Assembly: GCA_017623815.1 (NCBI GenBank)
Contig: JAGAOK010000109.1
Span: forward strand, 1-39,324
Reading direction: 5' to 3'
DNA length: 39,324 nucleotides
Origin: Lachnospiraceae bacterium
Lineage (GTDB): Bacteria > Bacillota > Clostridia > Lachnospirales > Lachnospiraceae
Below the pieces are notes generated by a model that was given only the letters and a program-made list of their open reading frames with translations, was not told where the DNA came from and searched no databases. The position numbers and the translations under genes were made by a program. Shown in pieces: positions 9,076 through 16,190 of the stretch (position 1 is its first letter; every line of letters starts with the position of its first letter).

Positions 9076-9111
9076 GACCCTTCCGGGTCCGGATACTTCG
9101 GAGGAAGCTCC
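9076..9111 (+). promoter_or_regulatory. Paired leader hairpins over the MBOAT ribosome site
   Basis: GACCC-TTCC-GGGTC (9076-9089) forms a small hairpin. GGAG (9100-9103), the apparent ribosome-binding site, can pair with CTCC (9108-9111) directly before the ATG. The stems are short, so hiding of the ribosome site is only a possibility. Confidence 0.3.
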
Positions 9112-10569
9112 ATGTTGTTTAATTCATTGGCATTTGCCATCTTTTTGCCTATTGTATTTTTTCTGTACTGGGCATTGCCAAATAAATATCGTCCAATCTG
9201 GATTTTGATCACCAGCTATTATTTTTACATGAGTTGGAATGTAAAGTACGTGGTACTCATATTGTTTACCACAGTGGTTTCATACGGCTGTGCGATTTTG
9301 ATGCAGAAGTGGAAAAAGAAGAAAACAGTTCTCTTGTGTGCTACGCTGATTGCGTCGCTCGGAGTATTGTTTTTCTTTAAGTACTTTAATTTTTTCAGTT
9401 TAAGTGCAGCAAATGTACTGGGACGGTTTGCGATACAGGTACATCCGGTGACGCTTTCGCTCATGCTTCCGGTCGGAATTTCGTTTTATACATTCCAGAC
9501 CTTAAGCTATGTGATTGATGTATATCGGGGAGAGGTGGAAGCCGAGAAGAATTTTCTTACATATGCAGCATTTATTTCCTTCTTTCCGCAGCTTGTGGCA
9601 GGACCGATTGAGAGAACAAGTAATCTTTTGCCGCAGATAAAAGGCGAGCACCGGTTTGATAAAGAAAAAGCAACCGGCGGGCTTTTGCTGATGGCATGGG
9701 GATTTTTCAAAAAACTAGTGGTAGCAGATAATCTTGCAATTTATGCGGATCAGATTTTTGATGACGTGCATTACTATGGCGGATTTTCCATGCTGCTTGC
9801 GGCACTGTTTTTTACCTTCCAGATTTATTGTGACTTTTCGGGATATTCAGATATTGCCATCGGCTGTGCAAAGCTGTTTGATATTAACCTGATGACGAAC
9901 TTTAGAAGCCCTTATTTTGCGATTTCCATCAAAGATTTCTGGAGTCGCTGGCATATTTCGCTTTCCACGTGGTTTCGTGACTATGTGTATATTCCGCTTG
10001 GCGGAAACCGTGTGGGCAGGGTTAGAAATGCATGTAACCTGCTTGTGACCTTCCTGGTGAGTGGTCTCTGGCACGGAGCAGCATGGCATTTTGTTGTGTG
10101 GGGCGGTCTGCACGGAGTGCTTCAGGTGCTGGAAAATTGTTTCCCGTTTATGCGGAAACTTACGAAAAAAGCCAAGGAAGAACCTGAGAGTATAAAGGGA
10201 CCGGCTATCTGGTTTTGCAGAATGATTACATTTGGGATTGCAATGCTTGCATGGGTATTCTTTCGTGCAGAAACAGTATCGGAGGCGTGCTACGTGCTCC
10301 TGCATATGTGGGACGGAATCCTTCATCCGGTTGCTTATGTGACAAGGGGACTGGCGGATTTTGGAATGGGAATAGCGGAAGTACTGTCCCTGGCAGTTCC
10401 GTTTGGACTGTTGCTGGTTTATGATTATGCGGCACTTTACGGAGATCCGATTGCAAAGGTGCGCAGATTGAAAAAGCCGGTGCGCTGGCTGATTTACTAC
10501 GGATTTGTTTTTCTTGTGCTGATGCTTGCATCGTTTAATGCGCAGGAATTTGTATATTTTCAATTTTAG
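9112..10569 (+). CDS. MBOAT family O-acyltransferase (AlgI/DltB-like)
   Basis: This is a polytopic membrane enzyme of 485 residues that moves an acyl group, usually acetyl, across the membrane for addition to an extracellular polymer. The N-terminus MLFNSLAFAIFLPIVFFLYW is typical of AlgI-like members. The family signature includes FFPQLVAGPIERTSNLLPQ, CDFSGYSDIAIG, NFRSPY and FWSRWHISLSTWFRDYVYIP. The catalytic histidine is H321 in GLWHGAAWHFVVWG. About eleven hydrophobic segments are visible. The SGNH-type gene 16 bases downstream is the usual partner, as in the AlgI/AlgX and DltB/DltD pairs. No dltA or dltC is present, so acetylation of a surface glycan is more likely than D-alanylation. 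Confidence 0.92.
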   Translation: MLFNSLAFAIFLPIVFFLYWALPNKYRPIWILITSYYFYMSWNVKYVVLILFTTVVSYGCAILMQKWKKKKTVLLCATLIASLGVLFFFKYFNFFSLSAANVLGRFAIQVHPVTLSLMLPVGISFYTFQTLSYVIDVYRGEVEAEKNFLTYAAFISFFPQLVAGPIERTSNLLPQIKGEHRFDKEKATGGLLLMAWGFFKKLVVADNLAIYADQIFDDVHYYGGFSMLLAALFFTFQIYCDFSGYSDIAIGCAKLFDINLMTNFRSPYFAISIKDFWSRWHISLSTWFRDYVYIPLGGNRVGRVRNACNLLVTFLVSGLWHGAAWHFVVWGGLHGVLQVLENCFPFMRKLTKKAKEEPESIKGPAIWFCRMITFGIAMLAWVFFRAETVSEACYVLLHMWDGILHPVAYVTRGLADFGMGIAEVLSLAVPFGLLLVYDYAALYGDPIAKVRRLKKPVRWLIYYGFVFLVLMLASFNAQEFVYFQF

Positions 10570-10584
10570 GTACGAGGACAGAGT

Positions 10585-11571
10585 ATGTGGAAAGAGATAC
10601 GGCAGATTACGTTTAAGCTGATTGCCCTGATGCTTCCGTTTTTTGTTCTGCTCCCGCTGTATTGCAGATTCTTCCCGATGTATTATCTCGACGACGAATA
10701 TGCGATGTACCGGCAGCAGAAGGATTACGTGACCGGACAACTGAATACGGAGGATGCACGCATTCTGATTTTAGGTGATTCGAGAACCAAGGCCGGATTT
10801 AAGCCGCAACTGCTTTGGCAAGGGACTTATAACATTGCACTCGGTGGCGGCTCGCCAATCGAAGGGTACTACAACCTAAAGGAATATTTGGAGCATCATA
10901 AGGCGCCGGAGGCAGTGATTGTCGCATATGCGCCGATGCACTACATGGATGTGGATACGCTTTGGACGAGAAGTATCTATTTTCATACATTGTCAGAACG
11001 GGATTTTCGTGACCTGACGGCCAGAGCAGAGGCATTTGAGCATACGCAGAATATTTTGATTGAGAATTATAAAACAGAATATCTGATGTACAAATTCTAT
11101 ATGCCGAATAAGTATGCAACGGCACTGAAGAAGTCGGCATTTGTCGGAAGATATAAGAAAACGAAGCAAAAGTATGACATGATGGTAGAGTTTAAGGGGT
11201 ATAGTACTTATGGTGTGGCAGAGGAGTCCGGCGATATTAACGGGGAAGCGAAGGTCAGCGATTTTCTGCCTTCTGATATTCTCACCCGATATCTGGAAGA
11301 TATAATATGTCTTTGTAAGGAAGCAGGAATCCGGGTGATTGTAGAACAGACGCCGATGAATGAGACATCATATGGGATTTTGACACCGGAGTTTAAAGAG
11401 CACTATCGTAGTTATATGCATCAGTTGACGGAGAAGTATCCGGACGTGGAAATTTATCCGGATTTCTATTGCTATCCGAATAACTGCTTCGGGGATGCAG
11501 ATCATTTGAATGCGCGTGGTGTGGAAGTGTTTGATACGTTTTTAATGGAAAAGTATGTGAATTTAAATTAG
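10585..11571 (+). CDS. Membrane-anchored SGNH/DltD-like protein, partner of the MBOAT enzyme
   Basis: The 328-residue protein has one N-terminal membrane anchor (about residues 10-33) and an extracytoplasmic domain. The SGNH-hydrolase-like features are LILGDSRTKAGF with the nucleophile S66, NIALGGGSPIEGYY as the block II glycine region, and GDADHLNARG with D304 and H307 near the end. This arrangement is seen in the extracellular partner proteins of MBOAT acyltransferases, which finish transfer of the acyl group to the polymer. It starts 16 bases after the MBOAT gene. The target polymer is unknown. Confidence 0.8.
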   Translation: MWKEIRQITFKLIALMLPFFVLLPLYCRFFPMYYLDDEYAMYRQQKDYVTGQLNTEDARILILGDSRTKAGFKPQLLWQGTYNIALGGGSPIEGYYNLKEYLEHHKAPEAVIVAYAPMHYMDVDTLWTRSIYFHTLSERDFRDLTARAEAFEHTQNILIENYKTEYLMYKFYMPNKYATALKKSAFVGRYKKTKQKYDMMVEFKGYSTYGVAEESGDINGEAKVSDFLPSDILTRYLEDIICLCKEAGIRVIVEQTPMNETSYGILTPEFKEHYRSYMHQLTEKYPDVEIYPDFYCYPNNCFGDADHLNARGVEVFDTFLMEKYVNLN

Positions 11572-11581
11572 GAGGTTTCGC

Positions 11582-12001
11582 ATGAATAACGAGGAACTTT
11601 TGTTGGAAATGAAGTCGCTTAAGAAATCACTTTTTATCAACCGTATATTAAGTATTGTTTCTTCTGCATGCTCTCTGGTGATGATTGTGGTTTTGATTAT
11701 CGGTATTTCAAGAATAAATGCTTTTATCAAAGAGGTTCAGGTTGTGGCAGAGCAGGTAGCCCGGATTGATGTAGAACAGGTAAATGATGCCATTGAAACG
11801 TTTAATGAGACGGTAGAAAAAATTGATTTTGAGTAAATCAATGAGTCCTTTAAGGAAGTTGATATGAAGAAGATCGGAGAGATTGTGGAAACTATTAATG
11901 CTGCGGAGCTGGAGGAGACGCTTGAAAACATCAATAATGTGTCGGAGAAGCTTAAGAAGCTGAGCGAAACGATTTCAAATTTCTTTAATTTCGGAAGATA
12001 G
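11582..12001 (+). pseudogene. Small membrane/coiled-coil protein interrupted by an in-frame TAA
   Basis: An ATG with a good AGGAGG site 10 bases after the SGNH gene opens an 84-residue frame: a short N-terminal helix, one membrane segment (IVSSACSLVMIVVLIIGI, about residues 24-41) and the start of a coiled coil. The frame ends at TAA (11834-11836). The same frame then continues without a stop for 54 codons to TAG at 11999-12001, and the residues keep the same acidic coiled-coil character (INESFKEVDMKK ... LEETLENINNVSEKLKKL). This looks like one 139-residue protein broken by a nonsense change. Restart at ATG 11864, behind AAGGAAG, could yield the tail separately. The function is unknown; the layout resembles DUF948-like proteins. 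Confidence 0.7.
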
Positions 12002-12029
12002 TACGTAAAAAGATAATATATTAAACTGC

Positions 12030-12102
12030 CACCGGGTAGGAATGCAAAAGCATTCGCCGCACATCGTTAGGTCTTAGAAGATGTGCGACGGGTGCTTTTT
12101 TT
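12030..12102 (+). ncRNA. Structured leader RNA / candidate riboswitch or attenuator before the pnuC-like gene
   Basis: The 113-base gap holds a compact multi-hairpin fold. A closing pair CACC (12030-12033) / GGTG (12091-12094) encloses two hairpins: GAATGC-AAAA-GCATTC (12040-12055), perfect, and CGCACATC / GATGTGCG (12058-12065 / 12080-12087) with a 14-base loop. GGGTAGG sits in the first junction. A run of seven T follows at 12096-12102, and the ribosome site GGAGG comes directly after. The arrangement fits a leader that controls termination or translation of the transporter gene. I could not match it to a riboswitch class I know. Confidence 0.5.
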
Positions 12103-12114
12103 GGAGGATGAAGT

Positions 12115-12513
12115 ATGAAATATTTTACAAAACTTGAAATAGCATTGTGGAGTTGTTCGGTTTTTCTAATCGTAGTTTCGTTTTTGATGTTTGACCGGGA
12201 AAGTTATATGACATTTGTCGCGTCACTGATTGGAGTGACGTCTCTTATATTCAGTGCAAAAGGAAATCCGATCGGGCAGTTTCTTATGGTTCTGTTCAGT
12301 TTGCTTTATGGAGTCATATCGTATGGGTTTGCTTATTACGGAGAAATGATTACCTATTTGGGGATGACAATGCCTATGGCGATATTTGCACTTGTTTCGT
12401 GGCTCAAAAATCCGTTTGAGGGGAAACACTCAGAAGTAAAAGTAAATGATCTGTATGGATTTTGGAATTGGCGGAAGATGAAAAAAAGACAACAAAACAC
12501 TTGCAATCTATAG
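12115..12513 (+). CDS. PnuC-like vitamin/nucleoside transporter, apparently internally deleted
   Basis: The first 109 or so residues look like the N-terminal half of a PnuC-family transporter (nicotinamide riboside or related vitamin uptake): about four membrane segments, with GVTSLIFSAKGNPIGQ, LLYGVISYGFAYYGEMITYL and MAIFALVSWLKNPFEG. Right after EVKVN the protein goes into DLYGFWNWRKMKKRQ, which resembles the usual extreme C-terminus of Firmicute PnuC proteins. Full members have about 200 residues or more; this one has 132. The simplest reading is an in-frame deletion that removed the later membrane helices. Such a protein is unlikely to transport. The start ATG has GGAGG eight bases upstream, and the structured leader at 12030-12102 precedes it. 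Confidence 0.7.
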   Translation: MKYFTKLEIALWSCSVFLIVVSFLMFDRESYMTFVASLIGVTSLIFSAKGNPIGQFLMVLFSLLYGVISYGFAYYGEMITYLGMTMPMAIFALVSWLKNPFEGKHSEVKVNDLYGFWNWRKMKKRQQNTCNL

Positions 12514-12529
12514 ATACATGTGCTATGAT
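12501..12529 (+). promoter_or_regulatory. Promoter of the aldolase gene
   Basis: TTGCAA (12501-12506) and TATGAT (12524-12529) are 17 bases apart. The -35 lies inside the end of the pnuC-like frame, and the expected start point falls on the repeat at 12536-12563. Confidence 0.75.
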
Positions 12530-12535
12530 ACACAT

Positions 12536-12563
12536 ACACTTTAAAGCGTTACACTTTAAAGTG
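12536..12563 (+). promoter_or_regulatory. Operator-like repeat at the transcription start of the aldolase gene
   Basis: ACACTTTAAAG occurs twice, at 12536-12546 and 12551-12561, with a 15-base period. The second copy extends to a perfect 12-base palindrome CACTTTAAAGTG (12552-12563), and a further partial copy (AAAGTGAAAGT) follows. The position just after the -10 is where a repressor would block initiation. The regulator is unknown. Confidence 0.5.
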
Positions 12564-12598
12564 ACAAAGTGAAAGTATAAAAGAAAGGAAGCATTATC

Positions 12599-13573
12599 AT
12601 GGCTCAGAAAGGTAATTTGATGACCGTTCGTTCAGATATTAAGATTCTGGATGCGACGATCCGTGACGGAGGACTTGTAAACAACTTTAATTTTTCGGAT
12701 GAATTTGTAAATGATCTTTATCGTGCAAATGTAAAATCCGGTGTTGATTATATGGAATTCGGATATAAGGCTTCGAAAGAAATGTTTGATGTGGACCGTT
12801 TCGGCAAGTGGAAATTCTGCGATGAGGCAGACATCCGCAGTATTGTAGGAGATAATAATTCGGATCTGAAGATTGCGGTTATGGCAGATGTCGGACGTTG
12901 TGATTATAAAAAGGATATCGTGGACAGAGATCTCAGTGTGATTGATATGATTCGTGTGGCAACTTACATTAATACGATGCCGGCTGCGATTCATATGATC
13001 GAGGATGCAAAGGCAAAGGGATATGAAGTATGCTGCAATATTATGGCGATTTCCAATGCACAGGAGTCTGACCTTGATATGGCACTTGATATGCTGGCAA
13101 AGAGCCCGGTTGATGGTATTTACTTAGTAGACAGTTACGGTTCTCTTTACCCGGAACAGATTCGTTCCCTTGCAGATAAATATGTTGCGATAGCAGAATC
13201 GGCAGATAAGTATGTAGGTATTCATGCACATGACAATCAGCAGCTTGCGTTTGCAAATACGATTGAAGCTGCGGCCAGAGGTGTCAGCCTTTTGGATGCG
13301 ACCATGAGCTGCCTTGGCAGAGGTGCAGGTAACTGTGCGATGGAACTACTTCTCGGCTTTTTAAAGAATCCGAAGTACAACATGTACCCGGCGCTTAAGT
13401 TTATTGAAGAGCAGGTAACCAGACTTAAAGCGGATGGTATGGTTTGGGGATATGATATTCCGTATTTTTTGACGGGACGTTTAAATCTTCATCCGTCTGC
13501 AGCGATTGACTGCGTGAAACAGGGAAGAACCGATTACACAGAATTCTACACAGAACTTCTGGATCGTTCATAA
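12599..13573 (+). CDS. HMGL-like aldolase-type DRE-TIM metallolyase
   Basis: The 324-residue protein is a TIM-barrel enzyme of the HMG-CoA lyase / 4-hydroxy-2-oxovalerate aldolase superfamily. The first strand has ILDATIRDGGLVNNF, where RD is the catalytic and metal-binding pair. The metal-binding HxH is in YVGIHAHDNQQLA, and LDATMSCLGRGAGNCAME is the conserved glycine-rich element. There is no partner acetaldehyde dehydrogenase gene nearby, so a role in aromatic breakdown is not supported. Relatives of this type occur as lone genes in Firmicutes and Bacteroidetes with unknown substrates. It has its own promoter with operator-like repeats and a strong terminator, so it is a single regulated gene. 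ATG 12599 has AAAGGAAG upstream. Confidence 0.85.
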   Translation: MAQKGNLMTVRSDIKILDATIRDGGLVNNFNFSDEFVNDLYRANVKSGVDYMEFGYKASKEMFDVDRFGKWKFCDEADIRSIVGDNNSDLKIAVMADVGRCDYKKDIVDRDLSVIDMIRVATYINTMPAAIHMIEDAKAKGYEVCCNIMAISNAQESDLDMALDMLAKSPVDGIYLVDSYGSLYPEQIRSLADKYVAIAESADKYVGIHAHDNQQLAFANTIEAAARGVSLLDATMSCLGRGAGNCAMELLLGFLKNPKYNMYPALKFIEEQVTRLKADGMVWGYDIPYFLTGRLNLHPSAAIDCVKQGRTDYTEFYTELLDRS

Positions 13574-13585
13574 AAGAAAAAGAAG

Positions 13586-13627
13586 GTTTCGTTTTTATGA
13601 AATTGTCAGAAAAACGAAACTTTTTTT
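13586..13627 (+). terminator. Intrinsic terminator
   Basis: GTTTCGTTTTT (13586-13596) pairs perfectly with AAAAACGAAAC (13610-13620) and is followed by seven T. It ends the aldolase transcript. Confidence 0.9.
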
Positions 13628-13639
13628 ATGGAAAATTCA

Positions 13640-13668
13640 TTGTTTTCGGTCGGAGAATTGTATATACT
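13640..13668 (+). promoter_or_regulatory. Promoter of hflX
   Basis: TTGTTT (13640-13645) and TATACT (13663-13668) are 17 bases apart, about 25 bases before the ribosome site of hflX. Confidence 0.7.
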
Positions 13669-13698
13669 AACCTTTAGTGGAAAAGATTGGAGTATGCG

Positions 13699-14961
13699 AT
13701 GGACAAAGTATTACTGATTGGTGTCAATACAGGGGCAGAGGATAATTTCGAGCATTCCATGGAAGAGTTGGCACTTCTTGCCGAGGCTTGTGAGATGGAA
13801 GTGGTCGGAAGTATGACACAGAATCTGCCGTATATCAACAAGGCGTTGTATGTCGGCACCGGAAAAATAGAAGAGATAAAAGAAGAAGCGGCGTGGACCG
13901 GAGCGGAGATGCTTTTGTTTAATGACAGTCTGACACCGTCCCAGATTCGGAATATCAAGGATGAGACAGGCATAGCGGTCATGGACAGAACGACGCTTAT
14001 TTTGGAGATTTTTGCATCGCGTGCAAAATCACGAGAGGCAATGCTACAGGTAGAGGTAGCGAGACTTCAATATATGCTTCCGAGACTGGTCGGTCTGCAT
14101 GAGGCGCTGTCCAGACAGGGCGGTGGAAGCGGCTCGATGAGTAATAAGGGAGCCGGAGAGAAGAAACTTGAGCTTGACCGGCGTAAAATTGAAAACCGCC
14201 TGGCAGAGCTTCGCAAGGAACTTTCACAGGTGGAGGTTGAGCGGGAGACGCAGCAGAAAAAAAGAGAGCGTTCCGCAATACCGCGTGTCGCACTTGTCGG
14301 ATATACCAATGCCGGAAAGTCGACGATTATGAATGCGATGGTAGAGACATATATCGGTGACGAGGAGAAAAAGGTACTTGAGAAGGATATGCTGTTTGCT
14401 ACCCTTGATACTTCGGTGCGAAATATTACACCGAAGGAGAACAAGACGATTCTTCTGTCGGATACCGTTGGTTTCATTGATAAACTTCCGCATGGTCTGG
14501 TAAAGGCTTTCCGTTCGACTTTATCAGAAGCTGTGGCTGCGCATCTGATTTTACATGTGGTTGATTTTTCGGATCCGCATTATAAAGAACAGATGGAAGT
14601 GACCAAGGAAACGCTGAAAGAAATCGGAGCTGCGGATGTTCCGGTTTTTTATGTATTCAATAAGGCGGATCTTCTGGAAGGTGAGGACGCAGTCAGGATT
14701 CCGAAGATTACGGAACAGGCGATTTACATGTCGGCGAAACAGCGTATCGGAATGGATGAGCTGATCGATGAGATTTTAAAACGTGTATACAGCGGTCATA
14801 AAGTATGTGAGCTGCTGTTGCCATATGACCGCGGCGATTTGTTTTCTTATTTGAAAGAACATGCAAATGTACTGGAAAACAGCTATGAGGCGGACGGAAT
14901 TCATGTAAAGGCCGAGTGCGGTGAGGCAGACCTTGGGCGTTTGGCACAGTATTTGAAATAG
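13699..14961 (+). CDS. hflX: GTPase HflX (ribosome-splitting factor)
   Basis: HflX is a GTPase that binds 50S subunits and splits stalled or stored ribosomes, especially under stress. The N-terminal nucleotide-binding-like domain includes YVGTGKIEEIKEE. The HflX signature RQGGGSGSMSNKGAGEKKLE leads into a charged helical linker. The G domain has GYTNAGKST (about residues 201-209), DTVGFIDKLPHGLV and NKADLLEG. The C-terminal domain ends at about residue 420. I chose ATG 13699, six bases after GGAG. A frame-matched TTG at 13687 would add four residues but overlaps that site. The gene has its own promoter; the next gene starts 51 bases downstream. Confidence 0.95.
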   Translation: MDKVLLIGVNTGAEDNFEHSMEELALLAEACEMEVVGSMTQNLPYINKALYVGTGKIEEIKEEAAWTGAEMLLFNDSLTPSQIRNIKDETGIAVMDRTTLILEIFASRAKSREAMLQVEVARLQYMLPRLVGLHEALSRQGGGSGSMSNKGAGEKKLELDRRKIENRLAELRKELSQVEVERETQQKKRERSAIPRVALVGYTNAGKSTIMNAMVETYIGDEEKKVLEKDMLFATLDTSVRNITPKENKTILLSDTVGFIDKLPHGLVKAFRSTLSEAVAAHLILHVVDFSDPHYKEQMEVTKETLKEIGAADVPVFYVFNKADLLEGEDAVRIPKITEQAIYMSAKQRIGMDELIDEILKRVYSGHKVCELLLPYDRGDLFSYLKEHANVLENSYEADGIHVKAECGEADLGRLAQYLK

Positions 14962-15012
14962 GATTGACAAAGGTGATATACTTATTTGTAGAAAAAGAAA
15001 GAGGCGATATTT

Positions 15013-16164
15013 ATGACAAAAATTGATATTGTATCCGGATTTTTAGGGGCCGGAAAAACAACCCTGATTAAGAAATTGTTAAAAGAAGCACTTGCAGGAG
15101 AGCAGGTGGTTTTGATTGAAAATGAATTTGGAGAAATCGGAATTGACGGCGGATTTTTAAAAGAAGCCGGAATAGAGATTAAAGAGATGAATTCAGGATG
15201 CATCTGTTGCTCATTAGTCGGTGATTTCGGGACATCACTGAAAGAAGTACTCAGCAAATATACACCGGACCGCATTTTGATCGAGCCATCCGGAGTCGGT
15301 AAGCTTTCTGACGTTATGAAAGCAGTTGAAGATGCAACGGAGAGTGCGGACGTACAGCTCGGAAGTGCTGTTGCGGTAGTCGATGCGAAAAAATGTAAAG
15401 TGTATTTGAAAAACTTCGGCGAGTTTTTTGCAAACCAGATTGCGCATGCAGGAACTGTTATTTTGAGCCGTACCGGCGAAATGAAAGAAGAAAAAATCAA
15501 CCAGTGTATGGAGCTGATCCGCGGACTGAATGAAAAAGCAGCAATTATCACTACTCCTTGGGAGGAACTTGAGGGTGTGAAGATTTTAGAGGCGATGGAA
15601 AACGCAAAGGATCTTGAGGCACAGCTGATGGCAGAAGTTATCGCGGAGCATGATGAGCACTGCACCTGCGGATGTCACGGTCATCACCATGATCACGACC
15701 ATGACCATCACGATCATCACAATCATGATCATGAATGTCATCATCACGAGCACGATCATCACCATGATCATGAATGTTGTCATCATGACCATGAGCATGA
15801 GCATCATCATCATGAGCATGATGAGCATGATGAGCACTGCAGTTGCGGATGTCATGATCATGACCATCACGGACATCATCATGCGGATGAGGTGTTTACC
15901 AGTTGGGGATTTGAAACGCCGGATAAATACAGCAAAGAACAGATTACGGCGATTCTTGAAAAACTGGAGGATAAGGACACCTATGGTTTTGTGCTCCGTG
16001 CCAAAGGTATGGTAGCAGATATTAATGGAGGATTTATCCATTTTGATTATGTTCCGGGAGAGAGCGAAGTGCGAAGCGGCGGTGCAGAATATACCGGTAA
16101 GGTATGCGTGATCGGTTCCGGACTTTTGGAAGATAATTTAAAGAAACTGTTTGAAGAAAAATAA
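15013..16164 (+). CDS. CobW/COG0523 family GTPase with long His-rich insert (metal chaperone)
   Basis: This is a COG0523-type G3E GTPase of 383 residues, a family of metal-insertion chaperones often linked to zinc. Walker A is GFLGAGKTT (residues 10-17), the metal site is GCICC with C63, C65 and C66, and LIEPSGVG is the switch II region. The usual NKxD is replaced by LSRTGE. Residues about 212-292 are a metal-binding segment of almost only His, Asp, Glu and Cys, bounded by two copies of DEHC(T/S)CGCH. The C-terminal CobW_C domain follows (YGFVLRAKGMV ... VRSGGAEYTGKVCVIGSG). The insert suggests storage or sensing of zinc, nickel or cobalt; which metal cannot be read. Another COG0523-like gene starts 26 bases after it. 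Confidence 0.93.
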   Translation: MTKIDIVSGFLGAGKTTLIKKLLKEALAGEQVVLIENEFGEIGIDGGFLKEAGIEIKEMNSGCICCSLVGDFGTSLKEVLSKYTPDRILIEPSGVGKLSDVMKAVEDATESADVQLGSAVAVVDAKKCKVYLKNFGEFFANQIAHAGTVILSRTGEMKEEKINQCMELIRGLNEKAAIITTPWEELEGVKILEAMENAKDLEAQLMAEVIAEHDEHCTCGCHGHHHDHDHDHHDHHNHDHECHHHEHDHHHDHECCHHDHEHEHHHHEHDEHDEHCSCGCHDHDHHGHHHADEVFTSWGFETPDKYSKEQITAILEKLEDKDTYGFVLRAKGMVADINGGFIHFDYVPGESEVRSGGAEYTGKVCVIGSGLLEDNLKKLFEEK

Positions 16165-16190
16165 GTCATAACGAATTTAGAGGTAGAAAT

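Noticed and set aside
10585..11571. Calling the MBOAT pair dltB/dltD of teichoic acid D-alanylation
   Set aside because: No dltA or dltC genes are next to them, and the N-terminus of the MBOAT protein is AlgI-like; a glycan acetylation role fits better.
12030..12102. Assignment of the pnuC leader to a known riboswitch (TPP, purine, preQ1, THF or c-di-GMP)
   Set aside because: None of the conserved cores I know for these classes is visible, so no class name is given.
13687..13698. TTG start of hflX giving four extra residues
   Set aside because: The TTG overlaps the GGAG that serves ATG 13699 and has no ribosome site of its own.
15650..15900. Dense short repeats that might look like a tandem-repeat locus or CRISPR
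   Set aside because: The repeats are codons for His and Asp within the CobW insert; there are no equal-length spacers or constant repeats. Frames on other strands here are low-complexity shadows.
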